DNA from: Panopea generosa
Taxonomy: Eukaryota > Mollusca > Bivalvia > Adapedonta > Hiatellidae
Length of the DNA stretch: 64,000 bases
Direction of reading: 5' to 3'
Assembly (NCBI GenBank): GCA_029582155.1
Contig: CM055897.1
Location: forward strand, 95,343,582 to 95,407,581
Shown here: one piece after another, positions 48,801 to 60,800 of the stretch
Layout of the letters: every line of letters starts with the position of its first letter
Numbering within the stretch: the first letter of the stretch is position 1
Notes under the pieces: generated by a model
The model's input: only the letters and a program-made list of their open reading frames with translations
The model's database searches: none
Told to the model about the DNA's origin: nothing
Made by a program: the position numbers and the translations under genes

Positions 48801-51800
48801 AAAACAGCATCCGATATAATGTAACTGTTAAGGTAATACCTACTATGATAATATTCCTGTCAACATGCCAACCTATATGCTGACAGATATTTGTTGTAGG
48901 ATGGACTCTGTTTGGTTAATGTCAATAGGTCAAATGTTCAAGGTCACTGAAGAAAAACATTTAAAACGTCATTCGTTATAATGTAACTGTTAACACAGTA
49001 CTGCGATACTTCATACATACATATATTTGTCGTAGGGCGAATTCTGTTTGGGTCAATATAGTTATAGGTCAAATGACCAAGGCCACTAAAGACAAACATA
49101 GAAAACAGCATTTGTTAAACTTTGACACTAAATATAAGACAATAGATACTGTGATAATGTATGCATACATATATTTGTTAGATGAGGAACTCCGTTAGTT
49201 TCCACTAGAATATCATATTACTGAGATCCGTCATTTAAACAATGGTTTCTGGTTATATGGGTATGTGAGTTTTAGTTTCGTGACATAATACTAAACGTCT
49301 TTATCACCTTTCTAAGTATATTATGTTGCATGCATTAATCCGAATATACAAACTTCGCCTTACAGTCTATAGAGAAATAAAACATAGTCATCATAAAATG
49401 AATCTCACATATATGTTATAACTGTTTGGAAAACTGTTATTCTCATGTATTATGTCTCCATTTCTTGCAGTTGCCGATATCGTATTGGTTGTCTAACAAA
49501 TATACGTACAATCACACAAACGACTTCACACTTTTTGACAGTCTTATTGGAGAGGAAACTGGGACGTATAGCTCAGTTCTAAAGACGGATAGTTGTAAGT
49601 TTAACGCATCACACGTTATATATTTCATCAAATTTGATGATTGAAGGAAGACATTAGGATATATTTGAGTCGAACAATATTACTTTTCCCCCAAGACAAT
49701 ATATAGCTTTATACCTCTCCCCCGGGCCGATATATAGGTTTAGATCATCTCTCCCCCGAGCAGATATATAGCTTTAGACATCTCCTCTGAGACGATATAT
49801 AACTTAAGACCTCTCCCCAAGACAATATATAGCTTTATACCTCTACCCTTGGGCCGATATATAGATTGAGATCTCTCCTCCGAGACGATTATTGCGTTAG
49901 ACTTCTCCCTGAGACAACGTATAGCTTTAGACTTCTCCCTGAGACAACATAAAGCTTTAGACTTCTCATTGAGACAACATATAGCTTTAGACCCTTTCTG
50001 AGACAACATATAGCTTTAGACTTCTCCCTGAGACAACATATAGCTTTAGATTTTTAGATTTCTCCCTGAGACAACATATAGCTTTAGATCTCTCCCTAAG
50101 AGAACGTATAGCTTAAGACTTCTCCCTGAGACAACGTATAGCTTTATACATCTTTCTGAGACAACATATGGCTTTAAACTTCTCCCTGATTCAACATAGA
50201 GCTGTAAACTTCTCCCTGATACAAAATAGAGCTTCACATATCTCCCTGAAACAACATATAGCTTTAGACCTCAATATATAGATTAAGACCTCTCCCCGAG
50301 ACAATATATAGCTTTACTTTAGACTTCTCCCCGAGACAACATAAAGCTTTAGATCTCTTCCAGAGACAACTTATAGCTTTAGACTTCTCCCCGAGACAAC
50401 ATATAGCTTTAGACCTCTCCCCGAGACAATATATAGATTTAGACTTCTCCCTGAGACAACGTATAGCTTTATACCTCTCCCTGATACAACAAAGAGCTTT
50501 AGACTTCTCCCTGATAAAACATACAGTTTTAGACTTCTCCCTGATACAACATAGAGCTTTAGACTTCTCCCTGATGCAATATACCGTTTTAGACCTCTCC
50601 CTGACACAACATAGAGCTTTAGACCTTTCCTCCAAGACGATATATAGATTTAAATATCTCCTTTGAGCCGATATTTAGCTTTACGTCTCACACCACTATT
50701 ACATTTCCCATAGGGCTCCATTGTAACATTTATGTCCAAAACAGAGTGAAAAATTAAATTCTGCAGCATGTGTCTGGGCTCAAATTCTTCACTGGTTCAA
50801 GATATGCAATTATAAAGAATAAAGTATACCTTGACCAGGTTGTTTTTTTTTTAATTCAATGCTGTGAGACCTATTAATTTCCAGAGTAATAATATGTCAA
50901 CTATTCGCCCTAGATGCGGTTCGAACCAACAATTCTGAAATGACACAGAATTGTCCAGAAAGCTGGTATCAGCATCAAATTTTCAGTGGTGATTTCTAAA
51001 ATACTGACCATTTAACTCATGCTAGCAAAAAAAAAACAACATTGCAGTACAAAGCCCTGAAAAAATAAGAAAAAGAGAAAAGGTCCAGAGTACTCAAGGG
51101 AGATAATAGTGGTGTGAGTCCTTTAGATCCCCCCCCCCCCCCCCCCCCCCCCCCCTGTGACGATATAGGCCTATGCTTTTAGACCTCTCACCGAGCCGAA
51201 AAACAAATTTTGATATCGCTCGTTGAGGGAATTTTTATAATGAGCTGCAAAGTAAAACTAATCAGGGCTGTCGCAATAAGTGGGATGAAATGGTGATATG
51301 TCTTGTTTCAACTATGTTCACAGTTACATATATAAGTAGACACCGTAGTCATACGACTACACAGATAAAGGAAACGACACAGCAGTCTGGTAACTGTCTA
51401 TCGGAAGTCACATATTGATATTAATGCCATACAGTCCACTAATTAACGTTTGAAAGTGAATGTTGTGATTTTCCTTTGTAACACTATACCATTGGTGTCG
51501 TTCTCTAATCACAAGTTAATTATATGAAGAGAATGGTGGGTTAGGATTTTTTCATAGAGCAGGGAAACCGGATTTTTATTTCTAAGTGATATCGACTCAC
51601 ACTATGTGCGTTGCTATGTAACGATGTACGAAGATACGTTTTATCACACGATTCATCGTCTTGGCCTTAGTCTTTACCTTCAGACAAAGAAATGCGCTTA
51701 TTATAATTATAAAACAGACATACTTTTACTAGCTGCATCAAAGTAATTAATCATTAAGTTATACTTCACATGTCATATTCGTTTCTGTATAACGTATACG

Positions 51801-54800
51801 AAAACCCCATTAAATCCAAAGCTGTATATTCTGGCATGATTTTATCCATTGTACTATAAGATAAGGGAAAATATGCTAAAACTTCCTCTACTCAAATTTA
51901 CATATTGCATGTAAATGTTAAAGCCTCCTTTAGCCATAACATAACCAGTAATTCCAGTGTTTCACACCATCGCACAAGGTAGCCTAACTAAAAGGGATCT
52001 GTGTTTTTTTTAATTTTACTCTTTTGTCGAACGTCAACATTCATAGTTCCACGTTTAGCTGTTCTCGGAAACTATTTAGTCCAGAGTCTCCTAATGCGGT
52101 CCAATGCCTTTTATTGGGTAATAATTTTCTAAAACAAGAAAGTCATCCATTACCGAAAGGTCTAAGGCGCCGTTTCAACATATCTTACCGCTCTCACCGC
52201 TAAGGTCGTCAGTTCGAGTCACTTTCAGTTAGAGAGTCTGCAAGGTACTTAAGGAAGGGGGTGGTTCTACTCAGATTCATTCTGAGGTCTTCCTCAACCA
52301 ATAAAACTTGATATGTCATATATAGCCTGAAATGTGTTAATGTGAAAATGACGTTAAACCCCATTAAATAGTCTAAAATATGTTTTGTGTTTAAGATTCG
52401 TTTCTTTGAAATTGTTTAGTACACAATAAACATATTTAGCCTAGAGCCATGTATTGGACAGTACCATTTAAAGCCAAGCAAAACTGTTCCGGGTGCTATT
52501 ACCATGTACAACTAGAGCTAATATAGATAACCTACATACATGTTAGCATATTTATTTGGATAATTATCACCGCTGCGATACAAGTTTTAGCTTTCTAAAC
52601 ATTTTTTTCTATTAACCCTAAGCAAGCTACATATAAGGCTATACTTTTTGAAAAAATAATGGTTACACTTTCTACTTATTTTGATGAAAAGAACACATAG
52701 GGTAACTTATTCTATTTTATTCAATATGCATGTAACAATTTTATTGAATAATACAATGTATTTACAACAATTTTAATAATTTTAATTATCTTATCTTAAC
52801 TGTTTGTTTTTGCTTTTTTATTCAATACACATGGATAATTTTAAAAATTTTATTGAATTTTATTCTGTTCTGTTCCTAGCCGTCGTTGGCCAGGAGAAAG
52901 GTCTCCTGATGATGTTATCGTCCATTTTCTCTCGATAATAATTTCTGGACGTGAGGTTAAACCGGTAATAGCTTGGCTCTTTGTCTGAAAATGTAAATAA
53001 ACCTTATTAGACATATTACAACAAATAACAAAATTGAATACACAGTTTACTTTAATGCTAAAATTAAAACAATATGGAGGAGACAGTTTACAATTACATT
53101 TTATAGTGCCCGTGTAATAACCTTAATTATCAATGTATTTGCATATTTTATGAATTTGTTTAAAACAAGAAATATTTAATTCGACCATCAGTATATTTTA
53201 AAGTGTACTGTAATGATAAACTTTAATAATTTATAATTATCAGTGTATATATGTGTTAATAAAAAAAACTTACTTTAGTCGATAATCCATTTTGTGTGTG
53301 CTGATTTTAGCATTGCAGCCTCTGTTAGTGCAGTTCTAGTAACTATTGTCACGTTTCCTTGTTTTGAGACTGAACATGAATTCATTATGAATGAGAGACT
53401 GGCCACCACGACTGTTTTCTATGGACCTTATGTTGACTTGCACATTTGCAATATTGACATGAATAATGATAAAATACTAAAAATGACCCAATATATAGGC
53501 ACAAAAATAATAATTAGCCTTTTGTTTGTATTACAGGGAACAACTTTAACTATGTTTTTGTAATTATCAATTTTAAACACATTTAAGTGACTCCTGGTCA
53601 TTTCGTTTGTAACATTAGATATATGATTATTTAATTTTCATTAACCTAATCACCCTAATTAGTCCTTAAGTTATCTAATTATGAATTGCTTAATTTTCAA
53701 TCCATTTACTAAAACCACATTTTTTTATTAACAAATATATGCATAATATTTATCATAATAAATTGTAATATGCCTTATACATAATTTTCAACTTTTATGA
53801 GCAGTTTAGGTAACTTGAAGGTGCGAATTGGAAAGTTTGGAACATGAGATTGTTTGCATAGGTGCTAAATTAAAAGGTTGGGAACGTGAGATACATCATT
53901 TGTCATAAACCATCCATACGTGTCCATGGTTACGCGATAAGTAGTTACGTGGTAGGTAGGCTATTGCTGTTGATATCGACCATGACCCATAGAGACAATA
54001 TACCTGGCTTACAAAAGTTGTATTTTGTTTTTGTTTGAGGGATACTGTTTGACTATTGCAGGTCCACATCTGGGCTGCATTCAGTTCTGTTAAACGTTTG
54101 CTAACGTTAACTAACATATTTTCCTGGACACTGGCTCAATCTCGTTTTAGTACACAGTACGCGATAATTTAAGGGAACATGTCATTTAACTTTGTTTGCT
54201 GTTTCACGGTGGTGAATGCAGCCCTTTGTATTCAGTTATGCAGCTAGGTATGTTTACGAGCCATTTGAATAAACGGCAAGACTTTTCATTCTACAAATCA
54301 TTCTTACTACAGTTGATAAATTCAAAGTATTAAAGGTACTGATGGCCGGGACTTTAATACATATTCTTTGGCCTTCTTAATTTGATTTGCATTATTGTAG
54401 CTTTTGGTGTATTTCATGCAACATTTCTAAAAATGACATAATACAATGATCACAACATTTTTTTATTGTTTGATTTGTTGTATATATATAATGCAAGAAA
54501 ATAAATGAAATTCGAGCAATGGAGAGTTAGCCGTGTCGCGTGTGATTAACTTGCCGGTGGTCAAGACTGCAAAGTTTGATCACGCCGACCGAAATAAGCA
54601 GGGTTAAAACATGGGCACTGATGTAAACGTCAGAGATAAGAGTGCGTAGTGTAGATAACATGTACGTATGTTCAAGGCAACATTATATAATTAAAAACAT
54701 GCAACGCTAAATATATAATTATAATTAACATTTGCACATGGTAATATTGTACACCACTAAAATATATTTTGTCATTTCAATGCAATTTTTGTTTTTTTAT

Positions 54801-57800
54801 TTCAGCTAGAAAATATGGAAATAACATCAAGTACGTAGGTATACAAGTGAATACGACGCTGAAGGGACAGACCCTTGGCTATGATGAAGGAATCCCCATT
54901 ATGAATAAGTGGGAAGAGTTCGTATCAGGCGAGGTTTGTATTAAAGTAGTTACAAAACTTATAGCTGAGACGCGGATTTGACTAGTTTGATATTTGACCT
55001 GTTAGCTTGAACTTGATCTTTGAGTTAATGTCCTAATGTTTTTGTACGAAACTCCCCATCCTTTTGAATGTACTTACTATTTGTACAGTTAAATGGAATT
55101 ATTTTCAACTTTTTTAGAAGTAATACAAATAGTCGATACACGATTTTTTCAGACGGACGATACATGTTTCTGTAAGAAAACCGGTGTATGCTTACACTTA
55201 TCTTTAATTAGATTTAAAGTTTTAGACAAAGTCACCTGTTGGTGGCAGAACTATTTGGTTTGTGTCATTAGATGGAAGAAACTGAACAATGCAAATTCCA
55301 ATAAAACATCGCTTGATAGATATACTGAAATCAATGCACTGTGTAACAGATGTATTGAAAGAACATAGATGATACATGTAGCCAATGGAAAAAAATAGAA
55401 GCAATTTCAATGAAAAGAAACAACACAGGAGCGCTTTTAAACTTTATTAGTCTGTGTTCGTTCCAAGTTTAATCTTTATAACCTTTCATTGGAATTTTAT
55501 AAATGTGCTAGCATGTATCACTACCAAGTGGAGAAGTGCATATTGTGTTACGGTTCGGTGCTTCTTCGCAGGTCCTTTATTCCATCCATTAACAAATCCG
55601 TGTCCGCGCTAATTCTCTACACCTTCTGGTTGGAAACTTGCATCACCACTAAATGGAGATGTGGTTGTTTTTTTCGATTACTTATCACAGAGACAATACA
55701 GCAACTACTTAAACAAGTATTTCTTCGGGATTATCCATTGGTTCCACGGTTATCTTGTTTATTTCAGATGGCAAATATGCCAAATGGAATGCAACATGGT
55801 TTCCAGTTCACACACCTGATTTGGCATTGGCTGTTGGTGCAGCAGGTATTCTATTTCACTCCCTGATATTTTCAATTCTTTACTTGCATTTTTTTACTTT
55901 TTGACAATACGTTATTTTCGATGGGCTAAGTTCAGGAAACAATCTGATTGCACAACTTAATTTTTATACATGAATTGGTTACTTGTGTTGCTCTAGATTG
56001 TAATATAAGCTTTACGTTCTGATTTTATTACTTAATAACCAATTTATGTTTACTCTTATCGTCAGCTGAATGTGTCAGTTTTCTAATAAAATACAGAAAG
56101 TGTGAGACGTCTTACAAAACTGAACTGCAACATAATCGTGAGGTGTTTGCGTTTAACTGTATTAAGAAAGTTTACATCAATATATATAGAGGGAGGATCT
56201 TACATTCTTGTTCATTTATTATTAAGTTCATTAAACGAGTTGGCAAATATATAGTATGCGATGTTTATAACCTTTTTCACCAACGAGTTTGATAAATTTA
56301 ATAATAAATGAGCACGAATGTAAGGTTCTTTTTATCACATAACTCAGGAACATGGTACATTTATCATTTATTAAACAGATCACCTCTATTAGGAACGAGA
56401 ATAAATCGGTCATATTATTTTCCGTCGGTCATCGCATGACGCAACTTTTTCAAATTAACGTCATTTTACCCCATCTCCTTTGCTGAGAGTTATTATTCGT
56501 TACACTCATTCACCTCTGTAACAGGCTAAATGTCAGGATTTTTTTTTATGAAACTTAGTAATTACAGTTTATGCAGTTGTAAGCATATTGATAAAACCAG
56601 ACCACATAACTAGAAACAAATCATTACAATCTTACATTAGAACGAAAACAACAAAGCTGCTTTTATATGAATAAATGATGAACTATTTTCTTTCTGTTTT
56701 TACACAGAGCAATTTTCCCGATTAATACGCATTTAAAATATGGCAGTGATCATTTGACTGGAAAGTCCAATCGTGAAACATCGGGTATTTCCGTATCCTC
56801 CGTATAATACACATCGTGTATAGCTCTTGAATACACCAACGCTATTTCGCCTGTGTTGCAAGTCTGTGTTCATTCCCATGAAAGTAACAAATTATGTATC
56901 CGTCATTAAGTTGAATATATGGCGTTAATATATCGATTTTTTATACACTCGACATGGGTCATGTTTATAGGGAAATTTCTTCCTCCCGGACAGTAAATAC
57001 GTCTCTGGTACAACTTCCACAAAGGTGGCATAATGGGCCCGCCATTTAATTTTATCATGTGACTAAAAAGTAGTTCCAAAATGGCGCCTTATTATGTCAG
57101 AGGTCTATTGCGTAGTATGAAGGTCGAGGTGATTGCGGAACGTCATGTGAAGCTGAAAGTAGTCCTGAGCCAATGACAGAGTAGAGATCATAAGCGACGC
57201 TTGCTTTTCTAAAATACAAACGTGTTGACAAGTTCGCTGAGAATAAAATCATTTTTATTTCGCTAAAATCAAATCACGTTTTGATTGGTTGAGCCAACAG
57301 ACGAACTACCTCGGAGATTGTCGTAGTATTCAAAGGAGTATCGGTTGGATGCTTATTTCTATATTCATTATTTTTATATTAGTAGATATTTTCTATGACA
57401 AAGGTCTTGTACAAGATAACTACCATGATTTCCATCCGAATAAATATTTTTAAATTTTATTATAACATTACCATTGCAGAGGTGTGTTTGTTTCAGCCAA
57501 TCAGATCCAAACGTTTCTTCTGCACAATTTGTCAAGACGTTTGTCTTTTAGAAAAGCAAGCGTCGCATATGATCAAGACTAATGACAGAGTGTTAGGGAG
57601 TACATTTTACCATGACATATATTTTCGGGCAAGTCGGAAAGTTGTTCGGTATTTTACGTACGACAGTCGGGTAAAACGGAAAACACCGAGCGATGAATCG
57701 GAAGTTATATTACACAAATTGTCATGCTTCACCGTACACTATGTAATAAAAAGTGATATTCGTCTTTAACAGTATCACGTTGGCATAGAGATCAATATCT

Positions 57801-60800
57801 AGACGTTTGTTATAAACAAGTGCATGTGTGTAATTGTTATCAAATATAACAGGTAAATGTACACACTATATTACACACACTATATTACAGATATAACGCT
57901 AATATTCAACAACTATCAAAATGATTTACTAATTTTCCTTTTGATTTGATATCTTTTGAAACAGACTGTGTACATTTTGAATTTAGAATAGGCGTTTTAA
58001 AGAAAATATCACCATGCTGCTCCTATGTGGCCAATGTGCACGCTATGGTGCCAAATGCAAGTTGACTAAGAATAACCTTCATTTTTTTCACTATGCAGAT
58101 GCTTGCTGAAAATGCTATATATGGGATAATCATTGGAGTATCTGTTGCCTTTCCAATCCTGACCATCGCGACGAGAAACTTTATCACCGGTTTCCTGGCA
58201 ACGTTTTCAATGTGCTGTAGTACAATTTGTGTCATTGGAGTGGTCCCCCTTGGCGGCTGGAAACTTGGGGTACGTTTAGATTTGTTTTGGCAAAATTAGT
58301 TTGGATAGAAACTAAGTTGCCTAGATTTGATTGTCATATATATGTGTTCATATATACAATTTCCATGAAGAAAAATCTCCGTTTGTGGTAAACCTTGACG
58401 TGTTAAATATTTTCATGTTTTACATTTGCATACAAGCTTTTAGGTTTTAAAATGGAGTTGTAAGAGAGGTTTCTGTTTAAAAGTCTAACTGATATGTACA
58501 ATTGTAACTCATATGAACAAGTCTAACTCACATGTACACGTCTAACTCATATGTACGTCTAACTCACATGTACAAGTCTTACTCATATGTACACGTCTAA
58601 CTTTTCTAATTCACATGTACAAGTCTAACACATATGTACAAGTATGAGTCATATGTATAAGTCTTACTTATATGTTCAAGTCTAACTCACATGTACAAGT
58701 CTAACTCACATCTTGTAAAAGTCTAACTCATTTGTATAAGTCTAACTCACATCTTGTACAAGTCTAACTCATTTGTACAAGTCTAACTCATCTGTGTAAT
58801 TCTAACTCATATGTACAAGTCTAACTCACATGTACAAGTTTAACTCACATGGACACGTCTAACTCATATGTACAATTCTAACTCATATGTTCAATTCTAA
58901 CTCATATGTACAAGTTTAACTCACATCTTGTGTACAAGTTTAACTCATATGTACAAGTCTAACTCACATGTATACGTCTAACTCATATGTACAATTCTAA
59001 CTCATATGTACAAGTCTAACTCATATGTAAAAGTCTAACTCACATTGTGTACAAATCTAACTCATATGTACAAATCTTACTAACATGTACACGTTTATCT
59101 CACATGTATAAGTCTTACTCACATGTACAAGTCTAACGCATAAGTACAAGTCTAACTCATATGTACAAGTCTAACTTATATGTACAAGTCTAACACAAAT
59201 GTACAAGTCTAACTCATATGTACAAGTCTAACTTATATGTACAAGTCTAACGCATATGTACAAGTCTAACGCATACGTACACGTCTAACTCATACGTACA
59301 AGTCTAACTCATACGTACAAGTCTATCTCGTGTGTACAAGTCTAACTCATACGTACAAGTCTAACTTGTATGTACAAGTCTAACTCATACGTACAAGTCT
59401 ATCTCGTGTGTACAAGTCTAACTCATACGTACAAGTCTAACTTGTATGTACAATTTTAACTCGTATGCACAAGTCTTACGCGTATGAACAAGTCTAACTC
59501 AAATGTACAAGTCTAACTCACATGTAAACGTCTAACTAACATGTGTTAGTCTAACTCACATGTTTATGTCTAACTCATATGTACAAGATTAACTCATATG
59601 TACAAGTCTACTGTATATGAACGAGTCTTACTTATATATACAAGTATAAGTCTTACTCACATGTACAAGTCTAACGCATATGTACAAGTATTATTCACAT
59701 GTACAAATTTTACTTACATGTACAAATATAATTCACATGTACAAGTCTTACTTACATGTACACGTCTAACTTAATGTACAAGTTTAACTTATATGTACAA
59801 GTATAAGTCACATGTACAAGTCTAACTCATATGTACAAGTCTAACTTATATGTACAAGTATAAGTCATATGTACAAGTCTTACTCACATGTACAAGTCTA
59901 ACTAATATGTACAAGTCTAACTCGTATGTACAAGTTAAACTTATATGTACAAAAATAAGTCATATGTACAAGTCTAACTCATATGTACAAGTCTAACTTA
60001 TATGTACAAGTATAAGTCATATATACAAGTCTTACTCATATGTACAAGTCTAACTAATATGTACAAGTCTAACTCGTATGTACAAGTCTAACTCATATGT
60101 ACAAGTTTAACTTATATGTTCAAGTATAAGTCATATGTACAAGTCTTACTCACATGTACAAGTCAAACTAATATGTACAAGTCTAACTCGTATGTACAAG
60201 TTTAATTTATATGTACAAGTATAAGTAACATGTACAAGTCTAACTCAAATGTACAAGTCTAGCTTATATGTACAAGTATAAGTCACATGTACAAGTCTTA
60301 CTCACATGTACAAGTCTAGCTAATATGTACAAGTATAAGTCACATGTACAAGTCTAACTCACATGTACAAGTCTTACGCATATGTACAAATCTAACCCAC
60401 ATGTACAAGTCTAACTCACATGTACAAGTCTAACTCACATGTAAACATCTAAGTCACATGTACAAGTCTAAGTCACATGTACAAGTCTTACTTATATGTA
60501 CGAGTCTAAGTCACACGTACAAGTCTTACGCATATGTACAAGTATAACTCACATGTACAAGTCTAACTTATATGTACAAGTATAAGTTGCATGTACAAGT
60601 CTTACTTACATGTACAAGTATAAGTCACATGTACAAGTCTAACTTAAATGTACAAGTCTAAGGCGCATGTACAAGTCTTACTTACATGTACAAGTATAAG
60701 TCACATGAATAAGTCTTACTCACATGTGCAAATCTAACTTACACGTGCAAGTCTTACTCACATGTGCAAATTTACTTTACACGTGCAAGTCTAACTCACA

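Larger units (their letters stand above)
49595..54805 (+). other. Intron 6 of the Dispatched-like gene
   Basis: 5.2 kb, phase 1. It holds the 30-bp minisatellite (49675-50690), a C-run (51129-51155), a Leu-like SINE (52148-52370), a candidate antisense exon (52860-52984) and a MITE (54072-54224). Nothing is recognised at 51156-52147 or 52985-54071. Confidence 0.65.
55846..58098 (+). other. Intron 8 of the Dispatched-like gene
   Basis: 2.25 kb, phase 0. It contains family P copy 2 with an inverted-repeat region (56768-57620). Nothing is recognised at 55846-56767 or 57621-58098. Confidence 0.6.

Noticed and set aside
49740..50635. Minus-strand ORFs with a ten-residue repeat (SGRSLKLYVV)
   Set aside because: Explained by the 30-bp minisatellite; two frames are open at once.
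57395..57769. 124-residue plus-strand ORF
   Set aside because: It spans an inverted-repeat arm and has no family features.
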